From: Podaxis mareebaensis
Taxonomy: Eukaryota; Basidiomycota; Agaricomycetes; Agaricales; Agaricaceae
Reading direction: 5' to 3'
Assembly: GCA_018524725.1 (NCBI GenBank)
Contig: JAEUWP010000470.1
Coordinates: 620,001-684,000, forward strand
Length of the DNA stretch: 64,000 nucleotides
Shown here piece after piece: positions 34,508 through 46,806 of this stretch. Each line of letters opens with the position of its first letter. Positions within the stretch are counted from its first letter, which is position 1. The notes beneath the pieces are model-generated. The model saw only the letters and a list, made by a program, of their open reading frames with translations. It was not told where the DNA came from and searched no databases. The position numbers and the translations under genes are program-made.

Positions 34508-37500
34508 ATGACTCCTTTAGATGATGTCCCAACAGTATTACGTCGGTACTCCCCAAATTTACGACATCGACGACCCAATGAACAACACGACATACCCCCG
34601 TCGGATGCCCCTCCAAATACATTGCCCAATACCCCGCCGCCGACAGCTTTTCCCCAACCGTCACCAACACCCATCGTAGTGTTGGAACAAACATCGAGTC
34701 CAAATCCCCCACTTATTACAAGCATACCCTATTCCCCCGCTCCCACTTCAATTGCGACGAATGTTGTTCCTGACATCACTACTATTACGACTACATATCC
34801 TGCAACGACCATTTTCCAAGACTCTATGACCTTTACATCTTTTGCTGAATCTGTTGTAATCTCCACTCTCTCACCTTCCGATCCAGTCCCTGTGACCACA
34901 TCTCCCACTACCGAATCACCGCAAACCACAAGTACTACGACCACTATCTCACCTACTTTCACTGGGACCGCCGCCTCGAGCAACGAAACATCTTTCAGTA
35001 ATCAGATAGCGGCCAGTAGCATCTGTGTTGGAAAAGGTCTAGATGCTGCGTCTCAAGGAGTCTTGGCAGCCGTCGTTCTGTCAACTGTGATCGGGTTTGC
35101 TATTTGGGTGAGTTATTATTACTGACCTCGGGCTTTGCAGTGATCGTAATTGAGCGAACATTCCCAATAGCTCCTCTTTGCTATTTTCCGGCCGCGTTTC
35201 CGTCAAATCTATGGTCTTCGAGAGTGGTTCGTTCCGCCCGAGTAAGCACGCCAGCTTAGGATCAAGTCCTTGTCCTCACCTAGCTATAGAGTGCGACCAA
35301 AGACCCTTGGACCGGGCTTCTTCGCATTTTTGAGCCCTCCTGTCCCTCTTGTTCCTGATGTCCCCGAGGACGTCCAGGACGCAGGTCGGTCAGCTAGCAG
35401 AGACGCGGAATTATTCCCTTCCGACGAGCAACTCAACCAACGAAGCCTGTGGGTTGCTCTTCTAATCGCGGCCGGGTGGTCTATTCTCGCCCTTGGAGGT
35501 GCACTTCCGATCTACCTCGTGGGATTACCGTGTAATACCGAACTCCCCGTACATGCGTTGTTCACGGGAGGCTACTCGACCCTCCAGGACCTCAGTCTTC
35601 TCCGATTATTGCGCCTCTTTGACGAGAGAAACCTACAAACGACTAATCTCGACAATCTACCGCGACGAGCGCTCATTGGAGACGAGAACGACCCCGAAAA
35701 TGCGCGTGTTCGGATCATTGTTCTGACCGCAATCACTTTAGCCCTTGGCGTTCTACCGGCATTATGGAAGATTCTGCATGAATTGAACACGCTCGTTGAG
35801 TACCGGAAACGTTGGTTGCAGGTCAAATGTGGAGGGAAGGATTTGGGTTGGCTCAGTGTCAAAGATGCACCTGGGTTCCAGAACTGGGGAGAGAAGCGGC
35901 TCAAAAACTTCATCAAGAAAATTGGGCTTACCTCGGGCATGGACGATGATGAACGCGATAGTCGACGTGCACGTCAAAATAACGGCAGAGCGATGCATAG
36001 GAATAGTGGAAGACGGACTAGACACAAAGATGAAGAGGTCCCGTTGTATGGAGCAGAGGATAATGCTGAAGTTGACATCCAAAGTCTTTTCTCAATCTCG
36101 TGCGTCCCCTTCGAAATTGGTCGTACACTTTATCTAAATTCTTCTCAGGGATACTCAGCACATCGCTTTCCTCATAAACCAACGCGACGAAATTCTGGAA
36201 AACCTCGAAATTGCCGAAACACGCTACATTGGCTCATTCCGGGTCACTACTCCCGATCCTTCCATTGCTGATTACGAGCCACCTCCACCTCCGGACCCCC
36301 ACCGTCCCTATATCAGTCGTCCACTTCCGCTTGGACAGGCCGCACCACGACGCAGAAGAAGACGTGCCGTTAACCGTGCTTACGGTACAACATCTCTCGC
36401 ACCTACATCCTTCGTCGCACCTTCCTCATTTTACAAGTTGCGAAGTGTGGATGGGCTCAATGGCGGGCGTTTCACGGAATCTGGGAATGTGCCTAGCTTC
36501 GCCGAGTCATTCAGTTCGCGCATTGTTGGCAGTCGGTTCCTGGAAGTGAATAGGAACTCTGCCATGTATGGGCGGTTACCACTTGGTGGTCAGGTCGCAG
36601 TAGGGAGGAATGGGCAACTCGGTCCCGCAGGTGGGGAAGCAGACTCTCGAAGGAGTTGGACGAGTTGGATCCCAGATCCGCGGCTGCATGGTCCGAACTG
36701 GGGTGCTGAACCATTCGCTAGCGAGGGGATCTCGGAAGAACAGGAAATCGAGTATATCGACGAGCACGGCGTGAAGAGAAAAACCATGCGGACTGCAAGC
36801 AGGACTATGGAGAGCTCTGGGGGAGCGAGCACGGCTCCTGGTACCTGGCGATGGCATGAACCAGTCACTACTGAGAGTCAAACTCTTCACAATGGCCTCA
36901 ATGATGAAGAGGAATGGGTCGACTTGGAGAAAGAGAACGGACCAGGCAATGACTTTGACAGTGATTTCAACGGAATACCTCCCCATGCTAGTGGTACCTC
37001 ACCCTTTGGCCGGAGAAGACCTCCGAAACCCGAGGCAGAAGCCATTCCGTCCACCAGACGCGAGACGTTCCCACTTCGGCGAGACCGAGACCAAGAACCC
37101 TTATCCGTCCCCCCGCCTCATATGCGTCTCCAGCACTCTCAGCCATTCGTTCGTCCCCTTGATGGTTTGAATTTCGACGACCTGGGACAGGTGTATGAAG
37201 ACATTACCCATTGGCGATCCCAACTCAAAGCCATAAACGCACAAATTATGGACGCTCAGAAGCAGAGCTACGATGATATTGCCGAGGGTAGGAATATCCG
37301 CGGATGGTTGATCGTTGGGCGGGGATTGAGACACATTCCGGGTGTTCAAATTATCGAAGGGAGGGCTAAGGAGGATATTCGGTGGGACGTTCTGCAGAAT
37401 GAACGGACCCTGTTGGATAAGATGGTGTTTTGGGCCGTCATATGCATTATCGCCGTGCTCCTCGCTGCTGGGTGTGAGTCTGATCGAATTAATGGAGGAT

Positions 37501-39223
37501 ACGCGAAAACACGCTGACCATTTACGATAGTAACTGCTGTAGCAGGTCTTGCCGTTTCACCTGCTCCTGACGTAGCCCATTATCTGCCATTCTTGGAGCC
37601 ACTACTGACAGCAGAATCACTGGCGAGCGGTATTGCGACCGTGCTTGTTCCTGCTATCGCCGCGATGCTATTCATCGCCCTGGGAGTCTACATTATCAGC
37701 TGTGAGCCCTACTTGTTCCTTTTCACCTCCTCCGCCGCCTGATGTTCGATCACAGATGTTGCCAATATCCACGGCTCGATTTCCATATCAGGCAATCAGT
37801 TCTTTGCTTTCAGGGTGGTGTTCCACGTGCTAGCGGCTATTGCAACGATATTCCTCACTGGGGTAGGGGGCATCTTATTCTCATTACAAGCCTTCAGTGC
37901 CGGATCCGGTCATACACGTTCAATCACAAATGGGGCAATTTATATGGCAGTCCTGGCTCTCACGGTGGTGATTAATGCAGCCATTATTGTCCCGGGCCTT
38001 CTCCTGCTCCAACCTGTGCGGCTATGGAATGTAGTCAGAACAGAACGACAGGCAGTTACCCCTCGACAACGGTTCAGAGGTGATGTTCATTGCTTCTGAA
38101 AATGACCTGGGATATTAACATTTCCGCTCCGTCTCCACAGCCGTTTACCCCCGGACTTACGATCCAACGTTTGCTGTTAGCGCCTGCGTCCTTGCAATCA
38201 TGTTTGCGTCCACGTTCTCGCTCATCTTCCCGATTATTGCTCCTGTTGTCGCTCTATTGTTATTACTCAGCCTGGTCGGTGAGTGCTTCAAAACGTCACG
38301 ATTGACCACGGATACCATGCAACTGATCTTGATCTATTATAATCCTAACAGCACATCGATTCCTTGTTGGTTACGTGTACGCGCGGACACACTCACAAAC
38401 AGGAGGCCTCCTACAAATATGGTTCCTAAAGCGTTTCGGGACACTGCTCTCCTTCCAGCCCATCCTTTTAGGGCTGATTTTCCTGAGTCGTAGGATCTGG
38501 ATCGAAGGCGCAGTACTGGCTGGAGCTGGTGTGGCGGTGATAATCTTTGTTGAGATCTTCGCCACGGTGAGGCTCAGGCTTCCGGGCCGGGGCTCATTAA
38601 GTCCCATAACACGGGATTCATTAGACCACTTCGCCAGCACAGCTGACCGTTATCTGGTGGACGACCCGGAAGGGACGACAAATGATAGTAGTACTCGAGG
38701 ACCACTTGTCCGAGGTTCGATGGCATCTGTTTTGGAAATGATGAGTCTGACATTGGCTGTCGAACCCTCTGCGCCAACCTACCGAGGGCCTGTCCCGCTT
38801 CGTGAGTCTTTTTTTCACCACCGTTTGACCATATGAATAATTGAGTTCGCTTCTTACGCTTTCACCCTCGTTGTATTTCCCTGACTAAATGGGCGTCTCT
38901 GGATGTGAACAGAAACGGAAACATTAGACGACCTTACGGCCACGGAGCGAGCAGCTCGGACTCACCCCGATGCTCCACCTCATTTACCACCGCTACCGTT
39001 CACAGACCACGCGGAGGATATGGCTGGAATCCTATATGCACCCGAGCTGACAGCACCTCCACCGATCATCTGGCTTCCAAGAGACTCGGCAGAGGTGGCT
39101 CGGTCGGAGGCAGCAGATCTAAAGAAGTACCACGACTTGGAATGTACACTCGATGTCCGGGCAAAAGAGGATGTGATGCCCCGACGATCATCATCATCGC
39201 GCAGACATCATGCACCTCGGTAG
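34508..39223 (+). CDS. Large CSC1/TMEM63/OSCA-like membrane protein (DUF221, RSN1-7TM)
   Basis: Predicted mechanosensitive or osmosensitive cation channel-like protein, unusually long. From the chosen start at 34508 (MTPLDDVPTVLRRY) the first ~180 residues are Ser/Thr/Pro-rich, as in an O-glycosylated outer stalk, followed by TM1 (GVLAAVVLSTVIGFAIW). Then LREWFVPPELRPKTLGPGFF, TM segments WVALLIAAGWSILALGGALP and RIIVLTAITLALGVLPALW, and long cytosolic Arg/Ser-rich inserts (about 35940-37200). The 7TM core follows: DKMVFWAVICIIAVLLAAGL, AVAGLAVSPAPDVAHYLPFL, LVPAIAAMLFIALGVYII, FRVVFHVLAAIATIFLTG, GAIYMAVLALTVVINAAII, then LAIMFASTFSLIFPIIAPVV and LLSFQPILLGLIFLSRRIW. The tail is acidic/Pro-rich and ends SSSSRRHHAPR, stop at 39223. 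The upstream Met at 34373 is possible. The family call rests on TM order and the VSPAPDVAHYLPFL-type segment. Confidence 0.75.
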
Positions 39224-39933
39224 CTAGATGGAGGTGAAGACTGTTGGGCAGCCTTGTTTCATACTACTATGATCCTTATGTTGACTTGCGAAATGACAGA
39301 AGTCCCGGACTGTATTTACATGCGTAGGCTGACGACTAATCTCTGGATGAATCTCTAGACGATAGTTTGCTGGGGCGTGTTGTAACAATATAATGCAGGG
39401 GCAGGGTATCAACCGGAAAGTGGCGGACGGAGGCTTTGCCGTGGGCCGCTGACGGAATCGGGGACACTACATGCATAAATAGACTCAAAAGGTAAATAAA
39501 AAGGAGATGCTAATCGGGAGATGACGTCAAAGCGAGCCAGTCCTAACCTGTGGCTGAAGGTCAAGAGGAAAGCCGGTGAACTGGCTTCCCCGCCCACTGA
39601 GCCACGTTTGAAGTTCAGGTCTGTTAAATATCACCTTAGGCTCGTTCATGCACCACTCACCACTGCTGACACCCCCAACATTACACTAACCGTGGCATAT
39701 TCTCAGGTCTGGGGTGGTAGGGAAACGTGCTCAATATTCCAACTCAGCCCTTCACGCGTCACAATTCACGCTTCTTCCGGGTGTCTTCTGGACATTTTTC
39801 CAATTCCCTCCGAATTGCCCTTCATCTGTTCAAGTGCCCACAAAGCCGGTTAATCCAACAAATTTCGGCTTCACGTTGGTCCATTGTGCGGCAATGTGAT
39901 CCGGTTCATTACTCCCCCCCCTTGCCCGCTCCC
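39224..39933. other. Intergenic region, no gene supported
   Basis: About 700 bases between the channel gene and the small poly-Q gene. The frame 39521-39853 lacks any domain, and its start is not preceded by promoter-like sequence. Holds the channel gene's 3' flank and the promoter of the next gene. Confidence 0.45.
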
Positions 39934-39940
39934 TATATAA
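39934..39940 (+). promoter_or_regulatory. TATA box of the small poly-Q gene
   Basis: TATATAA within cccTATATAAcctc, followed by a CT-rich stretch and the ATG about 100 bases downstream. This is a typical fungal core promoter arrangement. Confidence 0.6.
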
Positions 39941-40039
39941 CCTCTTTTTGGATCTCATCACCCCACCTTCTCAAAAACCAAGTCGCATTGGTCAGTCTAT
40001 CCTTTACTCCCAAGACGAAAGCCGTGTTTTCATCTCGTT

Positions 40040-40378
40040 ATGTCGTCGGACCCACCTCCTTCCTCCCAACCCGACAAACCCGCCTCTGCTGATCCCCAGG
40101 CCTTTATTGAGTATTCGCGTGCTCTCCACGAATACACGCTCGAGCGGTGGTTGCAGGCAGTGAGATCGAGGGAAGAACGGAGAAGGCTCATGTATCTTGA
40201 GCCTTTTAGGCTGTACGATCCCCTTGCCTCCCAGAGCTTGCAGCAGCAACAGCAACAGCAGCAACAACAAACAGCGCAGCAACAACCTGTGCAGACGTCT
40301 TCTTCGGTGGACACGGAAGCCGCACGCGAGGAACATCAAAAGACACCATCACCAAAAAATCAGGATAAAACACCGTGA
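40040..40378 (+). CDS. Small hypothetical protein with poly-Gln tract
   Basis: 112 residues, single exon. It starts MSSDPPPSSQPDKPASADPQ and has a predicted amphipathic charged helix in the middle (FIEYSRALHEYTLERWLQAV and SREERRRLMYLEPF). Then come a Gln tract encoded by a mixed CAG/CAA repeat and a Lys/Pro-rich end. A clear TATA box lies 100 bases upstream, which supports a real transcription unit. No family recognised. Possible roles for such a helix-plus-poly-Q protein include protein-protein interaction, but this is a guess. Confidence 0.5.
   Translation: MSSDPPPSSQPDKPASADPQAFIEYSRALHEYTLERWLQAVRSREERRRLMYLEPFRLYDPLASQSLQQQQQQQQQQTAQQQPVQTSSSVDTEAAREEHQKTPSPKNQDKTP
40241..40270 (+). 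repeat. CAG/CAA trinucleotide repeat (10 Gln codons)
   Basis: Ten consecutive glutamine codons mixing CAG and CAA, followed after Thr-Ala by three more Gln codons. Interruption by CAA lowers slippage. Lies in frame within the small protein gene. Confidence 0.9.
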
Positions 40379-43300
40379 CTCACGGGTCCAAGGCTGCCTC
40401 TCTACAAAGAGATTCATGCTGGCGCGTCGGCCTTGGTTTTCTGCGCTTCCCCGCCACAGTCTCGCATATTTATTAGCCGCCGCACCTCATGCCGATTATA
40501 CCATCCCTTTCGCTGGGACGCCGGTCTTTATCCCACAGCAATGTGCCAGTCACTCGCCCCACGCTCCTCACTCCGATAATACGTATTGCCAACTCTCGAT
40601 CCTAGCACATGCCCAAGCAAACCCACATGCAATTTAGCATGTATATGCGCGCACTAATCGTTGACGCACTGGTTAAACTTGCTATGGTCCTTATTTCTGT
40701 AGTGGTGCTGTTACGTTGTATCCACGCCATCTATCGAATTCATCGTTTCCCATGCCGCAAGGTCCCATGCCGCAAGGCCTGAAGTTAACAAGGCATGACC
40801 AATTCCAGGATCATCGTCGCTCCTCTCTGGCCACTGAAACGCATGTTATGGCGCGTTCACGAGCCACAAAGCTGGGTGCATATAGCAGATGAGGTGGTTG
40901 GTTAGAGGATATGGACGTATCACTACACGCGGACACTACGATCCTTGTCGCCACAACGTGGATTGGCGTGTATTACGCCAAAGACTTTCTGTGCTTTATA
41001 AGCGACGGCAAGGAGGTGTATCATGTTGGAGCCAGGGGAGGGAGATGTCAGCAGTCTCGGCGTTTTGCTGGATGATATATGATGTAGGGGTTTTACGGCC
41101 ATCCCATCAGGTTGCCTTTGCTCCCTGTGGCCCTGGCCAGATATAGCAAGGTCTGTGGAAACGAAGACAACAAAATTTACAAATTTCGCGGAACCGCGGT
41201 TCTGACGAATTGATGAATTGTTTGCACTTGGATTGGGAAACTCGACATAAATGATCAACACTTGAGCCCGCTGATCTGCGGATATGGGAGCGTGCTGTCA
41301 GATGAGGGCGGTCGGAGCGGATGTGAACCAAAGGATAGATTTGACAAACTGGGTCAGATGAGAAGGGCAAAGCGGAGCATCAAACGAACTACGTACTGTT
41401 CCGGTCGTCATCGTATACCACATTTAGGTAGGCGAGGTTATTTCCCCATTTGACCATCATAACTTCGTTGATAATCATGTTCCCTGGTCCCACGTGGCCC
41501 CGCTCCGCCTTGCCATTTCGTGTGATCAATGATATCCGACACGCAAAGTGAACCACTAGTTGCGAGAGATGAATAATTTGTCGCTCTCCACTGATCGCCA
41601 CTTAATTCCGGGATCGTTGCTATGTAGCAATAATCGTGTCCCGTTGAACACGAGCAACGACTGCTTCTTCTGAACTTGCTGGGGGTCTCAGACGGATTGG
41701 CGATTAAGCAGGCGCCCATCTACCCGGATGCTTGATTTATGACAAGGTTGCCCTGTCGTTCCTCAGGTAATCACGCCTGATAACGGAGAACGAACTGGCC
41801 CGGGCGATATTATGCCTTCGTAGAGACGCGCTATCTTCCTCCAGACTTTCGCACACAACCGCTCCCATAAACTCGCCTACGAGACCTCGTCTTATCCGAA
41901 CACGTGATATTCAGATATGCTTCATTTGGTGGCGCCGCTCGCAGTTGGGCTGCTGAATCCTCGAGACTCTCCTATCGTGTAATTTCCGACACCCATCTCT
42001 TCACCCACCTCCAGTAATCACACCAATCAGATGTTCCAAAGATTTGGCCGTTAAGCATCTCGTTTTAGATTCAATATCCATGGACGTCGAAAAGCCCCAG
42101 CATTTCTCATCCATTAATAGTCTATTCACATTGGCTGCCGTGTATGTATTGATGTCAGCCGGAGAGGCGAAACAATGCACCCTTTTCTCTCTCGCGTGGC
42201 TGACCCGCACTAGTCTGGTCATAGACTTTCACCAATGATCAGCTTAAGTAGACTTCTTATCGGAGGCTAGCCCGGCATTTGGCCGTCGCCGCGTCCGCAA
42301 CATAACCTGGAAATGCTGCTATTTCTGACCGGCCCGCTCGCAGACATCTACCCGTCTTTAAATACTGGAGTTCAAGGTTAGTTCGACCAATCATTGCCCC
42401 TGGAAACTCTGTCTACATGAGAACCTTCCATCTTACGGCATGGAAATTTACTGCCGGACAGATACGATATGTCAGGCGGTTTTTTTGCCCTATCTGGATC
42501 AACTCTCCAACTCACGTTAATGATGGACGGGACACGCTGTGCAGTAGTAGTCTGTCAAGTTCAGTTTCTTTCGTCTTCATGCACCCTCAATCTAGATTTT
42601 TTCTGCGTCTGAAATTTTGACGCGCTACGCTATCATTCCCCTCAGCCAGGTTCTCATGACCCTTTATCTTTTCCAACCTTTGGGCGGAGCAGTTCCCGGG
42701 CCTGTTTCCGTGAGCGAACTGACTACTCGTGTTCCTTCACTTCCCCCTTTGTTTCTTTGCCCGATTACCTTTTCTCTCGTGGAAAATTCCGATAACTGCA
42801 CCAATGGTCTGGGTGAGTGTAATACATAATCTACCCTGCACCAGTTTGAGTCTGAACCCAATTGAGTCACGCTACTCTCTATCAGAACGCCCTGACGACA
42901 TTCTCATTCGTTGATCAACCTTATTCGTTAACGCCTAATATACTATGCCGGTGACCTAATTCCCGTAAACGAACTAATGACGTTACAGACAACGTTATTT
43001 GTCGATAACTTCCTCAGGTTCCCGAATAGATCAATAATAATCTTCTGCGTATACGGCTCATACCAGGACATGCGCACACTTTGTGAAGTCGACCTTATCA
43101 AGGTTTTCCCCATGGGAGTATGTGACACAGGGATACAAGTTCAGCACTCTTAAACGTGTATGAACTATATGAAGACGTCGGTGACGGGTAGTATTCCTCC
43201 ACACGTAAGATCCACCACTGTCATCCTCAAACTTGATGCACCGAGATTAGGTCCGGGGTGTATGAACTGTATAAACGGCTATACATGGATTATGAGTTGA

Positions 43301-43774
43301 CTACCTCCCCTTCCATATACTTCCCTCGTAATATGGCGCGGAAACGCAAGTAAGTGCCGTTTGGGGGAGTGGATATTCTGAAGCTGCAGAGTGGAAGACA
43401 CGATGTCTAGATCAATTCTTGCAGATATTCCTGCCATCTGGGATTTCCCATGTGTCGCCGATGCCTGAAGTTTCTCACATCGATTGCCAGCTGCGGATTG
43501 CGAGAACACTTGGTCACAATTGGAAGGCTCCACTGTCAGTCGTTTTCACCCGGAGGTGATCCCCCCTAGTTACGCTCGCGGGGCCCTCGTGGCCGATCAA
43601 ACTGATCGCCGCTGAACTCGAGGTCCTCTGAACCCTAAGGGAACAAGGCGACCTGAATGTCTTACACCGCGGTGAAGATAATAACAGGAAGCAAGCTGAT
43701 CTTATGTGTACTTTTGCATTTTCCACTTTGTTTGATATACATATGCAACATGTCTCGGTAATCCTTCTATTGGC
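40379..43774. other. Second gene desert, about 3.4 kb
   Basis: No domain-bearing frame, exon chain, tRNA or mobile-element motif seen on either strand. Open frames are short and of chance character (for example 40197-40637 overlapping the poly-Q gene and 40923-41261). A frame at 42617-42829 has a hydrophobic N-terminus but no support beyond that. I see no direct long terminal repeats or large inverted repeats by eye, although eroded transposon sequence cannot be excluded. The right end contains the 3' flank of the M35 peptidase gene. Confidence 0.5.
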
Positions 43775-45037
43775 TTAAGAAAGGGCGGGATTGTTCTCCG
43801 CAAAATATTCGTGAGAGTCAGCGTTCATGACGGCACGAGAAGGGTTGCTGAGAGCCAGACTCTTAGCGGCGCTTTGGCCATAGACGTAGTCGTTGGTACC
43901 ACCGTTTTTAGTAAAGTGGGAAGACTCGTGAATGATGGTTCCGGCCTGACGTCCAAGCTTAGCAAAGAGGACAAATCTGAAAAGCATAACGCCTACCTTG
44001 GAGTCTGTGCCTGTTGTGGGGGCGTTCCAGAAGGCACCGCAGAAGTAAATATAACCAAAGCTGTGGGAGGGTAGTAAATTCAGATATTCTACGACTTAAG
44101 ATTGACTGCTACGTACTCGCTGGGGTAGACATAAGCATATGTGCCCGATTCAGTGCAGGTGCAGTCATAAGTAAAGGTGGAGAAGGTGTTGGAGTTGATC
44201 GCAGAGAAATGGGAGAGGACAGTACTACGACGAGAGGCGAGGTAGGAACCGAACCAGGTTGTGTAGCGGGTGGTTCCGGTGGTGGTACCACTGATATAAG
44301 AGTAGGCATTGGCAGCATACGTTTCTGCAGCACTTGCGGCAGCGTTTATGGCGCTCTGTTGGGAAGAAGAACACCTGACGAAGCTGGCGCGCTTGGCCAA
44401 ATTGGAGTGCCTGGGGGTACGGTTGGCGGCGAGTTTGCCAGAGACATGTGTCTTGTGAGCGGCATCGACGTTGGCGTAGAGAGGGCTGACACTGCCATCC
44501 TCCTGAATGATGTAAAAGAGGTTATCGGCCTCAAAGTCATATGTATCAACGCCAGAAGCGGTGAAGTTGTAGGCATTGGCCACTGCGCAAATGTTAAAAG
44601 GGGGTTTTTGGATATAGCTAAAATTCCTTACAGTCATGAGTGACCTCGATGGACTGGCCAGGAGTAAGGGTAGTATAGGCGCCAGCCTTGGCAGCAACTT
44701 CGGGAACATACTTGACCTTAATACCGGTAAAGGAAGGACGGGCGCCCTTGGCGTTGACAATGGAGAACTTATTCGCGGGACGCTCAGAAAGGACGCCGCG
44801 AGGGTCCTTCAGAATCTTCAGCGTCCCTTCGCCGGTGTTCGTAAGGGTGGTTGTAACTTTGAGGTTCTCGATGGTATCAACCTTAGCGGGACCTTTGTGT
44901 TAGTATATTTAGCCAGACACTTCATTCTTCCACCATGGGGTCGGCATACCTGCAACCTTCAAGGAAAGGGAAGGTGAAGCAGCAGCAGAAAGAGCTGAAG
45001 CAGCGAGTGCAAGAAGAATAGTGCGAGGAGACAACAT
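43775..45037 (-). CDS. Secreted M35 metalloendopeptidase (deuterolysin/peptidyl-Lys type)
   Basis: Extracellular zinc protease. Exons: 44950-45037, 44632-44892, a third from 44582, and two more to the stop at 43775. A signal peptide is clear (MLSPRTILLALAASALSAAA). The pro-region (VDTIENLKVTTTLTNTGEG) ends at a Kex2-like Lys-Arg site in HSNLAKR|ASFVRCSSSQQ. The mature enzyme has the aspzincin signature: AGTIIHESSHFTKNGGTNDY, where HESSH supplies two zinc His ligands and catalytic Glu and GTNDY supplies the third (Asp) ligand. It ends SHEYFAENNPALS. This matches fungal Lys-specific endopeptidases such as those described from Grifola and Pleurotus. A TATA box lies 47 bases before the ATG, fitting inducible expression. 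The 209-residue frame on the opposite strand is a shadow. Confidence 0.93.
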
Positions 45038-45083
45038 CTTCAATGGCTCCGAAAGGATGTAGAACTTCCATCGTCGTAGAAGA

Positions 45084-45091
45084 TATTTATA
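45084..45091 (-). promoter_or_regulatory. TATA box of the M35 peptidase gene
   Basis: TATAAATA on the minus strand, within CGTATAAATATC, 47 bases upstream of the peptidase ATG. It is the clearest core promoter element in the window. Confidence 0.75.
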
Positions 45092-45511
45092 CGGGTAGAG
45101 ACCCTTGAGGCTCAAACTACTTCTAAGTTAGGACCGCGACATCCTCAGGCGCACAAGTAATCGTTCTCAGATGCGGATCCTATACGCCCACATGTTGCTG
45201 TATCGCTAGCGCATCCTGGGGATACGATATCCATGTGTGGCCATCGAAATACTCGATTGAACGGGTTTGTGCCATCCCGCCAAGCCAATTTGATTGCTGT
45301 ACGGGGAGAACCTCAGGCCCAATAAGTGTTCAAGCCATGTGCGGCTTGCTGATACGAGGCCGTTCGGGGGGACTTGGGGATAGGAGAGACGACAAGCAGT
45401 TGGGTTCTTTTCAGGTTAGCATGGAACGAATAACAAATAGTCACGGTGCATGTGTGCGAAAATGTGGCGATATATATTTCTTGCCATGGTCAAGGGACAG
45501 ATAACCTTCTT
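45092..45511. promoter_or_regulatory. Divergent region between peptidase and F-box genes
   Basis: 420 bases upstream of both genes. A TATA-like gcgaTATATATttc lies at about 45466-45480 and is suitably placed before the F-box gene start at 45512. No gene seen. Confidence 0.45.
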
Positions 45512-46741
45512 ATGCTTAATCACCATCATCTACCATCAGAACTGTGGCTCGAAATCCTGTCATGGGCCGTACAACCCTCTCCAAAGGACCTCGATGCCCA
45601 TGCAATAGATTATAAGCCTTTCCAGCCCGCACCGACTGATATTCGGGACCCCACACTAAGCATCAAACGGACTCTGACCATGGTTTGTCGACTTTGGAGG
45701 ATGTGGACAGTCAAATTCCTATATAGAGATATCAAAATCCATCGCGGTGCACATGGACTGCAACATGTGCTAGGAGTCACAGGTGATCATGAGGATTACG
45801 GGAGAATGGTGTGGACGTTTCTTATCCCGTCCCATGTCGCATGTGCTCACCCTAATCACGCGTAGGTTCAGCGCGCGGTCCTTCCGTATACGAGCACTGT
45901 ATCTGGCCCTGCAAAATCTCCAACAATAACGTCTGTTGAGATTTTGCGGCAGTGTACACGACTGGAGGTCCTTGTTCGACCCCGATGTCTCCTCACGGAA
46001 GCCCTGCAATTTGACTACGAGGTTGATTGCGTTCCTCTATCATCCTTGCGTCGTCTCGAATGGTGGCATCACACTGAAGCAGAACGATCTGGTGGCATTA
46101 ACTCGCTGGGTGTGGTGCTCCAGCATGCGCCTAACATCGAATACCTTTTCATTGGAGGCTTCGTGGGCTTTACCCAATTCACCTACGTCTGCTTGCCATC
46201 GTTGCGGACGCTTCGCCTCCATGTCGTCAACGGTCTACTTCTCCATCAGATTGTCAGCAAATGGATCCTTCCATCCATGACCCACGTCGTTTTAGATTCC
46301 CCTTTGGTTGAACAGGGGTTGCAGAGCGTTTGGGATAGGTTTGGGGAGCAACTAGAGGTTGTTGAGTTTGGGAAACACCTCCGCTTTCTGATGAGCGACC
46401 ATCTAACGACTTGTCTTCGGGGCTGTCCGGCGCTCCAAGAGATTGGATATTATGTTTTCTTCACCAAAGTCCCCGAAACTACCGAGGAACATGCATCCAT
46501 CAGAGCAGTCCGGCTTCACTCTGCTGTCAACAATTTCCTCTACACCGCTGAAGAAATATGGGCGATGCTGGATGGCCATTTCAGATTCTTTAATCAATTA
46601 ACTTCCCTTTGTAGAGTTACTCTGTACGGCGAGTGGAGGGGTATATTAGGACAGCGCCGATTCCAAGATATTGTACGGCGGATGTGTGAACGACAATGTC
46701 ATGTCGTTCTGGAGCTCGGGGATGGTACCAGATTTGATTAA
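45512..46741 (+). CDS. F-box protein (basidiomycete F-box/LRR-like type)
   Basis: Putative SCF ubiquitin-ligase substrate adaptor. The start at 45512 gives MLNHHHLPSELWLEILSWAV, an F-box of the LPxELWxEI type common in agaricomycetes, then LTMVCRLWRMWTVKFLYRDI (the closing W and FLYRDI of the motif). One intron, starting at an ATG|GTGTGG donor and ending CGCGTAG, leads into VQRAVLPYTSTVSGPAK. The remainder has LRR-like leucine periodicity: SSLRRLEWWHHTEAERSGG, VVLQHAPNIEYLFIGGFVGF, LPSLRTLRLHVVNG, SMTHVVLDSPLVEQG and LEVVEFGKHLRFL. Substrate unknown. The family is strongly expanded in mushrooms, so no orthologue can be named. Its stop is 65 bases from the facing HIT gene stop. Confidence 0.8.
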
Positions 46742-46806
46742 TGCTGTGTTTTATGATACAATCGTTCTTTATCTACTTTCACTGTCGAGAAGTGTTCGTA
46801 TGGTGC

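Noticed and set aside
39521..39853. 110-residue frame between the channel gene and the poly-Q gene
   Set aside because: No domain, no promoter-like sequence before it and no clear composition of a coding sequence.
42617..42829. Frame with hydrophobic N-terminus, possible small secreted protein
   Set aside because: Only 70 residues, few cysteines, no TATA box or splice support; the hydrophobic start alone is not enough.
44014..44643. 209-residue Gly/Val-rich open frame on the plus strand
   Set aside because: It lies antisense to M35 peptidase exon 3, which has domain support. Its composition is what the reverse of an Ala/Thr/Ser-rich sequence gives.
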